Source: JBGPYB01 sp041493035 (GTDB lineage: Bacteria > Acidobacteriota > Vicinamibacteria > Fen-336). From it: a DNA stretch of 64,000 nucleotides. Below the pieces are notes generated by a model. It saw nothing but the letters and a program-made list of their open reading frames with translations. It made no database searches and was not told where the DNA came from. Shown here in pieces: positions 47,164-56,639 of this stretch; position 1 is the first letter of the stretch, and the number at the start of each line of letters is the position of its first letter. The position numbers and the translations under genes were made by a program. Location of the stretch: positions 39,435 through 103,434 of the forward strand of contig JBGPYB010000001.1 of the NCBI GenBank assembly GCA_041493035.1, given 5' to 3'.

Positions 47164-48126
47164 TCAATGCGGCAGACCCGCCGATCGCGCGACGGTCCTT
47201 ATCGTCTCGGCGCTCTGGAGGAGGGCCTCCCGCTCCGCGTCGACGAGGCGCAGCGGTGCCAGATCGAGGGCGCCTCTCCGGCTCACGAGGCGGGGGAGCG
47301 AGAGGGTGACCGGCGAGAGGCCGTGGGCTCCGTCCACGCGAGACGATACGGGCAGGACCGCGTGCTCGTCGCCCAGGATCGCCTCGAGGATCCGGGTGGT
47401 GGCGAGGCCGATGGCGTAGTGGGTCGCACCCTTGCCCCGGATCACTTCGTAGGCCGCGTCCCTCACCGAGGCGAAGATCGCCTCCCGCTCTCCGTCCCGG
47501 AAAGGGCGCCCTCGGGACGCGAGCCAGTCCTCCACGGGGGCGCCCGCGATCGTCGCGCTCGACCAGAGGGGCAGCTCGGAGTCGCCGTGCTCACCGACGA
47601 TCCAGGCGTGGACGTTGGGGACCGCAACCTCGCACCGGCCCGCAAGCACAAAGCGGAAGCGCGAGGTGTCCAGGGTGGTGCCCGTGCCGAAGACGCGCTC
47701 CGGCGGCCAGCCGGAGATCTCGCGGCAAGCGTGGGTGAGGACGTCCACGGGGTTCGTCACGACGAGGAGGATCGCCTCGGGGGCGAGGCGCACGAGATCC
47801 GGCACCAGGCTCCGACAGAGGGCCACGTTGGTCTTGACCAGATCGAGCCGGCTCTGTCCCGGCTTCTGGCTGGCCCCGGCGGTGATCACCACCACGTCAG
47901 CCTTGCGACACACCTCGAGATCGTCCCCGCCCGCGACCTCGGCGGCGGGCACGAACTGCCGTCCGTGGGAGAGGTCCAGGACCTCGGCGCGGACCTTGGC
48001 CCCGTCGGTGTCGTAGAGGGCGATATGGCGCGCCACGCCGCGGATCAGGCTCGCGTAGGCGATGCTCGATCCCACCCGTCCAGCGCCGACGATCGCGAGC
48101 CGTGCCGGTCCCGCCTGCTGCGTCAC
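47164..48126 (-). CDS. ldh: L-lactate dehydrogenase
   Basis: 320 residues. NAD-binding IVGAGRVGSSIAYA; catalytic HGDSE block (VGEHGDSELPLW) with the active His; and the specificity loop AGASQKPGQSRLDLV, where Gln rather than Arg marks lactate over malate dehydrogenase. The substrate Arg of the RVFGTGTTLDTSRFR segment is present. Reduces pyruvate to lactate. Part of a minus-strand run hbd-ackA-pta-ldh that points to fermentative or overflow metabolism. Confidence 0.93.
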   Translation of the reverse strand: MTQQAGPARLAIVGAGRVGSSIAYASLIRGVARHIALYDTDGAKVRAEVLDLSHGRQFVPAAEVAGGDDLEVCRKADVVVITAGASQKPGQSRLDLVKTNVALCRSLVPDLVRLAPEAILLVVTNPVDVLTHACREISGWPPERVFGTGTTLDTSRFRFVLAGRCEVAVPNVHAWIVGEHGDSELPLWSSATIAGAPVEDWLASRGRPFRDGEREAIFASVRDAAYEVIRGKGATHYAIGLATTRILEAILGDEHAVLPVSSRVDGAHGLSPVTLSLPRLVSRRGALDLAPLRLVDAEREALLQSAETIRTVARSAGLPH

Positions 48127-48165
48127 CGCGAGCCTCCCGGGCGAGGCTCGTGCGGGCCCTCTCCT

Positions 48166-49140
48166 CTAGATCTGGGCGAGAGCCGCGGTGAGCACCGCCA
48201 CGTCCGCAAAGTCCTGCACCGAGCAACCCCGGGAGACGTCGTTCACCGGCTTCCGAAGCCCCTGCAGGATCGGCCCAATCGCCGCCGCCCCTCCCAGCCT
48301 CTCGGTGATCTTGTAGGCGATGTTTCCGGAGTTCAAATCGGGGAAGACGAAGACGTTGGCGGCGCCGTTCACGAAGGGACTGTCGGGCGCCTTTTTTTGA
48401 GCGACGGCCGGAACGAAGGCGGCGTCGAATTGCACCTCGCCGTCCACCACCAGGCCGGGCTCCGCCGTCCGGACCAGTGCCACGGCCTCCTTCACCCGGT
48501 CGATGGAAGCGTCCCTGGCGCTGTCGCGGGTCGAGAACGAGAGGAGTGCCACCCGTGGCTCGAGACCGAAGGCGCGCACCGTGGCCGCTGTCCCTCGGGC
48601 GATCTCGGCGAGGGTCGGGGCGTCGGGAGCGATGTTCACCGAGCAGTCGGCGTAGAAGAAGGTCCGGTCCGGCCAGTCCATTATGAACACTGAAGAAGCG
48701 CGCTTGAACCCGTCTCGCATCCGGACGATCTCGAAGGCCGGGAGGAACGGCTTCGATTCGCTATTGAGCCCCGCGACCATCCCGTGGGCGGCGCCGGCCT
48801 GCACCATGAGGGCGCCGAAGTAGTGGGGGAGACGCACCTTCGCCGCGGCCTCCTCGAGGGTCAGCCCCTTGTGCTTGCGCAGCTCGTGGTAGGTCGTGGC
48901 ATAAGCGCCCGCCTCGGGGTCGACGGCAGGGTCTCGTACCACGATGCCACCGAGGTCGATGGAGAAGCGCCGGGCCTGATCCTCCACCACGACGCGAGGA
49001 GCCAGCAACACCGGTTGCACCAGTCTCTCGTCGCGGAGCAGCGCCGCGGCGCGCAGCGCGCGCTCCTCGGCCCCCTCCGGGAAGACGATGCGGGCTCCCT
49101 TGCCACGGACCCGCTGACGGACGCTCTCCATGAAGGACAT
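48166..49140 (-). CDS. pta: phosphate acetyltransferase (short form)
   Basis: 324 residues consisting of only the PTA/PTB domain, without the N-terminal P-loop/DRTGG half of enterobacterial Pta. Conserved pieces: [37 protein letters not shown] in two blocks, [18 protein letters not shown] and [19 protein letters not shown]. Interconverts acetyl-CoA and acetyl phosphate. ATG 49140 lies 8 bases from the ackA stop, so the two form the classic acetate pathway operon. Confidence 0.95.
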   Translation of the reverse strand: MSFMESVRQRVRGKGARIVFPEGAEERALRAAALLRDERLVQPVLLAPRVVVEDQARRFSIDLGGIVVRDPAVDPEAGAYATTYHELRKHKGLTLEEAAAKVRLPHYFGALMVQAGAAHGMVAGLNSESKPFLPAFEIVRMRDGFKRASSVFIMDWPDRTFFYADCSVNIAPDAPTLAEIARGTAATVRAFGLEPRVALLSFSTRDSARDASIDRVKEAVALVRTAEPGLVVDGEVQFDAAFVPAVAQKKAPDSPFVNGAANVFVFPDLNSGNIAYKITERLGGAAAIGPILQGLRKPVNDVSRGCSVQDFADVAVLTAALAQI

Positions 49141-49148
49141 GACTGCTC

Positions 49149-50384
49149 CTACATCGGCGGGAGCCCCGACACGATCCGGAAGGTGTCGCGGGCGATGAGC
49201 AGCTCCTCGTTGGTCGGCACCACGAAGACGCGGACCTTGGATCCCTCGGCCGAGATCTCGGTGTCTGCTCCACGCGCGGCCTCGTTCTTCGCCGGATCGA
49301 GGCGGATGCCCAGGGGCTCGAGGGCTGAGCATGCGCGGGCGCGGACCGTCGGCGCGTTCTCACCGATGCCTCCGGCGAAGGCGACGGCGTCGGCCCCGCC
49401 CAGCGCGGCGAGATACGCGCCGATGTACTTGCGGAGGCGATAACAGAAGACGTCCACCGCGAGCCGGGCCCGCGCGTTCCCCGAGGCCTCGGCCTCGAGG
49501 AGCGTACGCATGTCGTTGCTGAGGCCGGAGATCCCCAGGAGACCGCTGTGCTTGTTGAGGAGCGCGTTGACCTCGGCGAGGCCGATCTCCTCGCGCGCGG
49601 CGATGTGAAGAAGCGCCGCGGGGTCGATGTCTCCGCAGCGTGTCCCCATCACGAGGCCCTCGAGGGGCGTGAAGCCCATGGACGTGTCGACCGATCGGCC
49701 GCCCTTCACGGCCGCCACCGAGCAGCCGTTCCCGAGGTGGCACGTGATGAGCCGAAGCTCAGGGTCGTCGGCGGGGCGCCCGAGGAGCCGCGCCGTACGG
49801 AGCGACACGAACCGGTGTGACGTGCCGTGGAAGCCGTAGCGCCGGATGCCGTGGCGCTCGTACAGAACGTAAGGGATCCCGTAGACGTATGCCTCCGGGG
49901 CCATTGTCTGGTGGAAGGAGGTGTCGAAGACCGCGATGTGGGGGATGTCGGGAAGCACGGCCCGCGCCGCCCTGTAGCCCCGCACGTTGGGGGGGTTGTG
50001 GAGCGGCGCCATGTCGAAGCACGCCTCGATCCCCTCGAGGATGTCGTCGTCGAGGCGCACCGATGACTTGAAGCGCTCTCCGCCGTGGACGACCCGGTGC
50101 CCCACCGCTCCGATCTCGCCCCGGTCCCGGATCACGCCCTTCTGGGGGTCGGTGAGGAGCGCGAGGCTCAACTCCACCGCGACCTTGTGCTCGAGGATCT
50201 CGGCCGTCTCCTTGATGGGCCGTGCGCCGAGGGGCTGGTACGTCACCACGGCCGTCCCGCCGATGTTCTCGACGAGCCCCTTGGCGAGGATGCGGTCCTT
50301 CCGCTCGCGGGCCAGCTCCTCGTCCGTCTCGATGAGCTGGAACTTGACCGAGGAGCTGCCGCAGTTGAGGACGAGCACCTTCAC
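49149..50384 (-). CDS. ackA: acetate kinase
   Basis: 411 residues. [62 protein letters not shown] and [10 protein letters not shown] are all in place, including the catalytic Asp, His and Arg of the acetokinase fold. Makes ATP and acetate from acetyl phosphate. Starts at GTG 50384, overlapping the stop of the 3-hydroxyacyl-CoA dehydrogenase gene (GTGA). Confidence 0.97.
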   Translation of the reverse strand: MKVLVLNCGSSSVKFQLIETDEELARERKDRILAKGLVENIGGTAVVTYQPLGARPIKETAEILEHKVAVELSLALLTDPQKGVIRDRGEIGAVGHRVVHGGERFKSSVRLDDDILEGIEACFDMAPLHNPPNVRGYRAARAVLPDIPHIAVFDTSFHQTMAPEAYVYGIPYVLYERHGIRRYGFHGTSHRFVSLRTARLLGRPADDPELRLITCHLGNGCSVAAVKGGRSVDTSMGFTPLEGLVMGTRCGDIDPAALLHIAAREEIGLAEVNALLNKHSGLLGISGLSNDMRTLLEAEASGNARARLAVDVFCYRLRKYIGAYLAALGGADAVAFAGGIGENAPTVRARACSALEPLGIRLDPAKNEAARGADTEISAEGSKVRVFVVPTNEELLIARDTFRIVSGLPPM

Positions 50385-51268
50385 GGGCGTCCCCGCGACG
50401 GCTTCATCTGGCCGTTCTCGTCGTACTCGAAGAACCCCTTCCCGGACTTCACCCCGAGATGTCCCGCCCGGATCATCTTGCGGATCAACGGGCACGGCCG
50501 GTACTTCAGGTCCCCCAGCTCCTCGAAGAGGTGCTGCATCCAGCGCATGACCTCGTCGAGGCCCATCCGGTCGGCCAGGGCCAGGGGCCCCACGGGAAGG
50601 CCATAGCCGAGCCTCATCGAGGTGTCCACGGCCTCGGCGCTCGCGACGCCTTCCATCACCACGTGCATGGCCTCGTTGAGGAACGGCAGAATCACGCGGG
50701 TCGTCACGTACCCGGGGTACTCGAAGACCTCGACACCGGTCTTGCCCAGGAGCCGCACGAACTCGCGTGCCGTCGAGAAGGTCTCGTCGGACGTGGCGAG
50801 ACCGCGGACGACCTCGACGAGGGGCACCTGAGGAACAGGGTTCAGGAAATGCAGGCCGATCACGCGGTCGGGGCGCCCGGTACGCGTAGCGATTTCGGTG
50901 ACCGACAGGGTCGAAGTATTGGTCGCAAGAATGTTCTCGGGGGGGCAGACGCGATCCAGCTCGGCGAAGATCGCGGCCTTCAAGGCCATGTCCTCGGGGA
51001 CAGCCTCGACCACGAGCTGGGAAGCACGGAGAGCCGCGAGCTCCGTGAACGTCCGCAGACGGGCCAGGATCGCCTTCTTTTCGGAGGCCGTGTGGCGCCA
51101 CTTGGCGATGTCCCGGTCGAGGGCTTCGTCGATCCCGGTCACGCAGCGCTCGGCGAGTTCGGCGTTGCGCTCTGAGATCAGCACGTCGAGGCCCGCCCCG
51201 GCGCAGGCGATGGCGATCCCCTGGCCCATGGTCCCGCCCCCGACGATCCCGACGGTCGACACGATCAT
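50381..51268 (-). CDS. 3-hydroxyacyl-CoA (3-hydroxybutyryl-CoA) dehydrogenase
   Basis: 295 residues, single-function short form as in butyrate pathways. [21 protein letters not shown] is the NAD site, [13 protein letters not shown] and GLHFLNPVP hold the catalytic Ser/Asn and His, and the C-terminal domain ends SGKGFFEYD. Oxidises or reduces the C3 hydroxyl of short acyl-CoA. Start ATG 51268 preferred over a TTG six codons upstream. Divergent from the thiolase gene, its pathway partner, with a shared 114-base control region. Confidence 0.93.
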   Translation of the reverse strand: MIVSTVGIVGGGTMGQGIAIACAGAGLDVLISERNAELAERCVTGIDEALDRDIAKWRHTASEKKAILARLRTFTELAALRASQLVVEAVPEDMALKAAIFAELDRVCPPENILATNTSTLSVTEIATRTGRPDRVIGLHFLNPVPQVPLVEVVRGLATSDETFSTAREFVRLLGKTGVEVFEYPGYVTTRVILPFLNEAMHVVMEGVASAEAVDTSMRLGYGLPVGPLALADRMGLDEVMRWMQHLFEELGDLKYRPCPLIRKMIRAGHLGVKSGKGFFEYDENGQMKPSRGRP

Positions 51269-51335
51269 CGTGGCATCATGGCCCAAAGCTCGCCGCCATG
51301 GAATCAGCCAAATGGATCAGGTCCTCTGCGCGTCC

Positions 51336-51366
51336 TTGACCGTGGGGAGGGAGCCGGGCGTACGAT
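51336..51366 (+). promoter_or_regulatory. weak candidate promoter for the thiolase gene
   Basis: TTGACC (51336-51341) and TACGAT (51361-51366) with a 19-base spacer, longer than ideal. The expected transcript start is about 10 bases before the thiolase ATG, which has a good GGAGGA Shine-Dalgarno. Confidence 0.3.
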
Positions 51367-51382
51367 GCTCGTGGAGGAACTC

Positions 51383-52534
51383 ATGGGTGAAGCCTTCATC
51401 GTCAGCAGCGTTCGGACGGCCGTGGGAAAAGCTCCGAAAGGGAAGCTCCGGAGCACGCGCCCCGACGACATGGCGGCGACCGTCATAAGGGCCGCCCTCG
51501 CCCGCGTTCCCGCCGTGGAGGCCGGTAGCGTCGACGACGTGGTGCTGGGGTGCGCGATGCCCGAGGCGGAGCAAGGGATGAACATGGCGCGACAGGCGGC
51601 GCTCCTGGCGGGGATTCCGGTCTCGGCCGGGGCCATGACGATCAATCGCTACTGCTCCTCCGGCCTCAATGCCATCGCCCTCGGGGCGGGCGCGATCCGA
51701 GCCGGCGAAGCCGACGTGGTGGTGGCCGGAGGCGCCGAGTCGATGAGCCTGATCCCCATGGGAGGCCACAAGATCGCCCCCAATCCCGCTCTCGTGGACT
51801 CGAACCCCGACGCGTATCTCGGCATGGGCATGACCGCGGAGCTGGTCGCCCAGAAGTACGCCGTCACACGCGAGGACGCCGACGCCTTTGCACTGGCCTC
51901 GCACCAGAAGGCCGTTGCCGCCATCGACGCGGGCCGTTTCAAGGACGAGATCGAGCCGCTGAAGGTCGGGAGCAACGGGACGCCCTTTGCCTTCGACACC
52001 GACGAGGGCCCGCGCCGAGATACGAGCGCCGCCGCCCTCGCCGCTCTGCGGCCGGCCTTCGCCGCGAAGGGCGTCGTCACGGCGGGCAACTCGTCCCAGA
52101 TGTCCGACGGGGCCGCCGCCACCGTCCTCGTCTCCGCGGCGAGGGTGAAGGCGCTCGGTCTCAAGCCCCTCGCGCGGCTCGTCACGTATGCCGTGGCCGG
52201 CGTTCCTCCCGAGATCATGGGGATCGGCCCGGTAGAGGCCATTCCCAGGGCGCTGAAGCAGGCGGGGATAAAGCTCCAGGACATCGATCTCATCGAGCTG
52301 AACGAAGCCTTCGCCACGCAGGCGCTGGCGGTGATCCGAGCGCTGGGGCTCGATCCCGCGAAGGTGAACGTCAACGGCGGAGCCATCGCCCTCGGCCACC
52401 CCCTGGGCTGTACCGGAGCCAAGCTCACGGCACAGCTCCTCCACGAGATGGAGCGGCGCAAGGTCCGCTACGGCCTCGTCACCATGTGCGTCGGCGGCGG
52501 AATGGGCGCGGCGGGAATCTTCGAACGCCTGTAG
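51383..52534 (+). CDS. acetyl-CoA acetyltransferase / 3-ketoacyl-CoA thiolase
   Basis: 383 residues. The acyl-binding Cys91 is in [12 protein letters not shown]; the other catalytic pair is in [18 protein letters not shown] (His and Cys) with the [14 protein letters not shown] end. Condenses or cleaves acetyl-CoA/3-ketoacyl-CoA. Start ATG 51383 has GGAGGA 6 bases upstream and begins directly in the domain ([16 protein letters not shown]). Divergent from 3-hydroxyacyl-CoA dehydrogenase, suggesting one acyl-CoA pathway. The 3' end overlaps the convergent radical SAM gene by 67 bases. Confidence 0.95.
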   Translation: MGEAFIVSSVRTAVGKAPKGKLRSTRPDDMAATVIRAALARVPAVEAGSVDDVVLGCAMPEAEQGMNMARQAALLAGIPVSAGAMTINRYCSSGLNAIALGAGAIRAGEADVVVAGGAESMSLIPMGGHKIAPNPALVDSNPDAYLGMGMTAELVAQKYAVTREDADAFALASHQKAVAAIDAGRFKDEIEPLKVGSNGTPFAFDTDEGPRRDTSAAALAALRPAFAAKGVVTAGNSSQMSDGAAATVLVSAARVKALGLKPLARLVTYAVAGVPPEIMGIGPVEAIPRALKQAGIKLQDIDLIELNEAFATQALAVIRALGLDPAKVNVNGGAIALGHPLGCTGAKLTAQLLHEMERRKVRYGLVTMCVGGGMGAAGIFERL

Positions 52535-54312
52535 AGCGGGGACGTGCCCAGGTCTTTCCACTTTTCCGGGAGCTTGTAGAAGGGGTTCGGCGTCTCGATG
52601 CAGACGCCGCAACGGATGCATCCCTGGATCTCGGGGCAGTGGGGAGAAAGAGCCTCGTCCCGGCTCTTGTCCAGCTCCCGCAGGAAATACGCCTTGTTCA
52701 CGGCGTTGTCGACGATGTCCCATGGCAGGACCTCGTCGCGCCCGCGCCCCCGGAAGAGGTAGAACGCCGGGTCGAGCCCCGCCGTCTTCATCCCGCGTTT
52801 CAGGTCGACCCCTTCGATGCAGGAGATCTCGAGGGCATCGGCCACGCGGCGGTCGGCGAGCGCCAGGATCGATTGGGAGACGCCCGTCCGCGCGCTCTTG
52901 CAGATGGCGTCGACGTTGGGCATCTTCCCGAAGGCCTTGCGGAGGAACTGGAGCTTCCGGTCGGTCTCCTTGGGATCTTCCATTGGAAGCCACTGGTAAG
53001 GAGTGCCGGGCTTCGGCACGAACGGGTTCACCGAGGGGTGGATCCGGCCCACCCGCCCGCGTTTTCTTCCCACTTCCAGCATGCGTTCGCGGATTTGCGC
53101 AGTCAGATCGACGATCGCCTCGACGTCGGCGTGCTCTTCCCAAGGCAGGCCCACCATGTAGTAGAGCTTGAGGTTCTGGATCCCGTTCTCGAAGATCCAC
53201 GTGGCCTTCTCGAGGATCTCTGCGTTGGTGAACTGCTTGTTGAGGATCTTCCGCATGCGGTCGGAGCCGCACTCGGGGGCGAGGGTCAGCCCTTGGACGC
53301 CGGTGTCCGCCAGCTTGAGGACGAAATCAGGGGTGAGGTCGTCGAGGCGCAGCGACGCGACCGAGACCTCGAAGCCGAGGGCCGCCAGGTCGTCGACGAT
53401 GCCGTTGATTTCCGGGTGATCGCAGATGGCGGTCGACACCAGTCCGATCTTGCCGGTGTGGGCTCGCACCTCGCGGGCCCGGTCCACGATCTCCTTGCGC
53501 GAAAAGCCGCGCACGGGGAGGTAGTTGTACCCCGCCCAACAGAAGCGGCACATGCAGGGGCATCCGCGCGAGATCTCCACCATGAACTTCATGGACATCT
53601 CGGTGTGGGGCGTCAGGACGACCGACTGGGGGAGTGCCATCTTCCCAGGCCATCCGCGCTGGCGGATCACCGTTCCGGGGCCGTCGTAGGCGGCGACGGT
53701 TCCGTCGTCGTTGTAGCGGACCGTATACCGCGACGGCACGTAGAAGCCGTCGTTCGGTGAGAGGGCGTCCAGGGCTTTCCGCGGATCGGGCGCTCCGAGG
53801 AGTGCCTCCATCATCTTCGGGACGAGGCTCTCCCCCTCGCCCACCGCGATCAAATCCGCAAAGGGCGCGAGGGGTTCCGGATTCAGGAACATCGCCGCGC
53901 CGCCCAGGAGCACGAGAGGATCCCGCGGGCCGCGGTCGGCCGCTCGAAGCGGCACTCCGGCCAGCCGCAGCATCCGCAGGACGTGGACGTAGTCGTTCTC
54001 GAACGAGACCGAGAAGGCGAGGACGTGGAACGACCCGAGGTCCGAGCCCGACTCCAGGCTCGTGAGGCGCTGGCCGTTTCGTTCGAGGTCCTCACGATCC
54101 ACGTCGTCGGGAAGGAAGGCGCGCTCGCAGAGCACGTCGTCATAGCCGTTCAGGAGCTGGTACACCCCCTGGAAGCCCAGATTCGACATGCCGACGAAGT
54201 AGAGGTTCGGGTAGCAGAGCGCTATGCGGAAGGAGCCGGCACGCTTGACGTCGGCAAGGTAGACCTCGGCCCCGCGAAGATCCCGGTGGCGATCGTGGAG
54301 TCGGCGGCTCAG
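52468..54312 (-). CDS. B12-binding-type radical SAM protein (TIGR03960-like), apparent CTG start
   Basis: 614 residues when read from CTG 54312. The N-terminal B12-binding-like domain ([19 protein letters not shown] onward) is followed by the radical SAM motif [15 protein letters not shown] (C-x3-C-x2-C) and a TIM-barrel half ([25 protein letters not shown]). No ATG, GTG or TTG precedes the conserved N-terminus in frame. CTG overlapping the PAP2 stop (CTGA) is the natural candidate. Starting at ATG 54189 would remove conserved residues. The family's substrate is unknown. C-terminal C-x2-C-x2-C (GCIRCGVC) suggests an extra metal site. Confidence 0.82.
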   Translation of the reverse strand: MSRRLHDRHRDLRGAEVYLADVKRAGSFRIALCYPNLYFVGMSNLGFQGVYQLLNGYDDVLCERAFLPDDVDREDLERNGQRLTSLESGSDLGSFHVLAFSVSFENDYVHVLRMLRLAGVPLRAADRGPRDPLVLLGGAAMFLNPEPLAPFADLIAVGEGESLVPKMMEALLGAPDPRKALDALSPNDGFYVPSRYTVRYNDDGTVAAYDGPGTVIRQRGWPGKMALPQSVVLTPHTEMSMKFMVEISRGCPCMCRFCWAGYNYLPVRGFSRKEIVDRAREVRAHTGKIGLVSTAICDHPEINGIVDDLAALGFEVSVASLRLDDLTPDFVLKLADTGVQGLTLAPECGSDRMRKILNKQFTNAEILEKATWIFENGIQNLKLYYMVGLPWEEHADVEAIVDLTAQIRERMLEVGRKRGRVGRIHPSVNPFVPKPGTPYQWLPMEDPKETDRKLQFLRKAFGKMPNVDAICKSARTGVSQSILALADRRVADALEISCIEGVDLKRGMKTAGLDPAFYLFRGRGRDEVLPWDIVDNAVNKAYFLRELDKSRDEALSPHCPEIQGCIRCGVCIETPNPFYKLPEKWKDLGTSPLYRRSKIPAAPIPPPTHMVTRP

Positions 54313-55154
54313 AACTGAAGGGAGGCCGTGAGGCCCACGCCCTCGCCCCTCGGGCCCGCCTGTGGGGAGATCCGGAACTGGCGCGCATGGGTCCCGGGCA
54401 GGGGCTCGCTGTCCCGTCGGGTGACGGTGCGCCCCACGAGGTAGCCGAGGGTGGCACCTCCGAGGACGTCGGTCAGGTGATGGACTCTATTCTCCATGCG
54501 CCCGACGCCGATGAGGGTCGCGAAGGCGAAGGATGGAATCCCGACCTTGGGCCCGTAGTAGTGGTTGGCGACCGTGGCCCAGGCGAAGGCGTTGGACGTG
54601 TGCCCCGAGGGGAACGATAGCTTGTCGGCGCGGTTGGGGCGCGGACGCTGAGTCGCGAACTTGATGGTGGTCGTGTACACGGCGCCGACGAGGAACACCT
54701 GGCCGATGTCGTAGCTGGCGTCACGGAAGCGCTGGTGATTGGGAGCCAGGCGTCCCGCGCCGTAAAGCACCGCGGCGATCGGCGTCAGGACGAAGGGGTT
54801 GCCCAACTGCTGGGCGAAATCGCCGAGCCACTTGGCTTTGCGCTCTCCTTCGCCGAAGTACCGCTGGACGTTGTCGTCGAAAGGGATCGCGAGGGTGGTG
54901 GCGCCGGCTCCTATGGCGAACGGCACGAGGTTGTCGCGGGAAAACATCCCGACCACGTTCCGGCCGAGGTTTGAAACGAATCGCCTGCTCGTCCGCCGCC
55001 CATCGACCGGGACCGTTGCGACCGGGGCTTCGGCTTCGGTCGTCGCCGCAGGCGGATTCGGGGCCGGAGTCTCGTCCTGAGACCCCCACGCGAAGGCCGT
55101 GGGAACCGAGGCTACTAGACTTGCAAAGACGGCGAGGTGCCTTGTGCCACGCAA
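54309..55154 (-). CDS. PAP2-superfamily membrane phosphatase
   Basis: 281 residues with a signal/TM segment (RHLAVFASLVASVPTAFA). The phosphatase signature is KFATQRPRP, SFPSGHTSNAFAWA and GRMENRVHHLTDVLGG; the three motifs carry the catalytic Arg, His and His. Could dephosphorylate undecaprenyl pyrophosphate or a lipid phosphate, which would fit its place after ftsZ. TTG start 55154 with GGGAGGAG upstream. Stop overlaps the CTG of the radical SAM gene. Confidence 0.85.
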   Translation of the reverse strand: MRGTRHLAVFASLVASVPTAFAWGSQDETPAPNPPAATTEAEAPVATVPVDGRRTSRRFVSNLGRNVVGMFSRDNLVPFAIGAGATTLAIPFDDNVQRYFGEGERKAKWLGDFAQQLGNPFVLTPIAAVLYGAGRLAPNHQRFRDASYDIGQVFLVGAVYTTTIKFATQRPRPNRADKLSFPSGHTSNAFAWATVANHYYGPKVGIPSFAFATLIGVGRMENRVHHLTDVLGGATLGYLVGRTVTRRDSEPLPGTHARQFRISPQAGPRGEGVGLTASLQF

Positions 55155-55212
55155 GGGTTTGGGGTCTCCTCCCACGGGCGAGAAGGCCCGCAAACCGATT
55201 ATTATACGCCGG

Positions 55213-56415
55213 CTACTCTCCCCCTGTCCCTTGCTTGCGCAGGAACGCCGGAACGTCGAGATCCATCCGACCGGCGCCCCCTGCCGCCGCCTTGGGATTC
55301 GGAGTCTTGCGATAGAACCCGCCCCCCGCGTCGGCCCCCGGCAGGGCCTGCTGCATTGCCGCCGTCTGGCCGACGTAGTTGGACAGGTCCACGGGTGTCG
55401 TCGCGACCTTTCTTGACCCCCGGTTGAAGCCCGTGGCAATCACGGTGACCTTCACCGCGTCCCCCATCGACTCGTCGGTGACGATGCCGTAGATGACGTT
55501 GGCCTCGGGATCGGCGACCTTGGTGATGAAAGCGGTCGCCTCCGCGGCCTCGGCCAGGGAGAGGTCCAGGCCGCCGGTGATGTTGACGATGATGCCGCGG
55601 GCCCCTTCGATGGAGCTGTCTTCGAGGAGCGGGTTCGAGACCGCGCGCTGGGCCGCCTCCACAGCGCGGTTCTCCCCTTCGCCGATTCCCGTCCCCATCA
55701 CCGCCTGACCCATCCCCTTCATCACGGTACGCACGTCGGCGAAGTCCAGGTTGATCTGTCCGGGGATCGTGATGATGTCGCTGATTCCCTGGACGGCCTG
55801 GCGCAGGACGTCATCGGCGACGCGGAACGCCTCGGAGACCGGCGTGTTGCGTGCCACGGTCTGCAAGAGTCGGTCGTTGGGAATCGCGATGACCGAATCG
55901 ACGCACTCCTTGAGCTGCGCGAGCCCTTCCATGGCTTGGGCCATGCGCCTTTTCCCCTCGAGGGCGAACGGGAGGGTCACGACGGCCACGGTCAGGACGT
56001 TGGCGTTCTCGCCCCCGAGTTGTCCCGCGATCGAAGCCACCACCGGGGCCGCTCCCGTGCCCGTCCCGCCCCCGAGCCCCGTGGTGATGAAGACCATGTC
56101 GGCGCCCTCGAGAGCGTCGCAGATCTTCTCGGTGTCCTCGACGGCGGCCTGCCGGCCGACGTCAGGGTTTGCGCCGGCTCCGAGGCCCTTGGTGAGCTTG
56201 CCGCCGATCTGGATCTTGACGGGCGCGCGGTTCGAACGCAACGCCTGGAGATCGGTATTCACCGCGATGAACTCGATCCCCTGGAGCCCGGAGGAGATCA
56301 TGCGACTCAGGGCGTTTCCGCCGCCGCCCCCGACGCCCACCACCTTGATGTGGGCGCCGCGAACGTCATCGTCGGCAAAGGTGAACCGCCCCGGTCCCTC
56401 GTTGTGGTTTGCCAT
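55213..56415 (-). CDS. ftsZ: cell division protein FtsZ
   Basis: 400 residues. Tubulin signature [18 protein letters not shown]-binding [21 protein letters not shown] and T7 loop region [14 protein letters not shown] all conserved. The C-terminal tail ends [11 protein letters not shown], the peptide that binds FtsA. Forms the division ring. Its ATG lies 2 bases after the stop of a small zinc-ribbon gene rather than directly after ftsA. Confidence 0.98.
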   Translation of the reverse strand: MANHNEGPGRFTFADDDVRGAHIKVVGVGGGGGNALSRMISSGLQGIEFIAVNTDLQALRSNRAPVKIQIGGKLTKGLGAGANPDVGRQAAVEDTEKICDALEGADMVFITTGLGGGTGTGAAPVVASIAGQLGGENANVLTVAVVTLPFALEGKRRMAQAMEGLAQLKECVDSVIAIPNDRLLQTVARNTPVSEAFRVADDVLRQAVQGISDIITIPGQINLDFADVRTVMKGMGQAVMGTGIGEGENRAVEAAQRAVSNPLLEDSSIEGARGIIVNITGGLDLSLAEAAEATAFITKVADPEANVIYGIVTDESMGDAVKVTVIATGFNRGSRKVATTPVDLSNYVGQTAAMQQALPGADAGGGFYRKTPNPKAAAGGAGRMDLDVPAFLRKQGTGGE

Positions 56416-56417
56416 TT

Positions 56418-56624
56418 TCAGATGCCCTCCGAACAACCGGTCATGAATCCGCAGCGGAGACAGATCCTCTTGCAGTGGCTGGCGAGGACACTATAACCGC
56501 ACACCTCGCAGCGTGGCTCGCCCCCGTCTTGAAGAGGCCGGGCGGCGCGGTGACTCGTCTCGCGAACGCCTCCCGCTCCGACGGGGACCGGCGGGAACGC
56601 GGCGCCTTCTCGCTTCATCTCCAT
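56418..56624 (-). CDS. small zinc-ribbon protein encoded between ftsA and ftsZ
   Basis: 68 residues. The C-terminal third is a compact Cys cluster: Cys 39, 42, 51, 55, 58, 64 in [18 protein letters not shown] and [11 protein letters not shown]. It resembles small conserved proteins with C-x2-C...HC-x3-C-x2-C-x5-C that I have seen but cannot name. It has an excellent Shine-Dalgarno (GGGAGGAG) 6 bases before the ATG, starts 15 bases after the ftsA stop and ends 2 bases before ftsZ. Real coding is therefore likely. The N-terminal half is Pro/Gly-rich and probably disordered. A zinc or Fe-S site is inferred. Confidence 0.75.
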   Translation of the reverse strand: MEMKREGAAFPPVPVGAGGVRETSHRAARPLQDGGEPRCEVCGYSVLASHCKRICLRCGFMTGCSEGI

Positions 56625-56639
56625 GCGTGCTCCTCCCGA

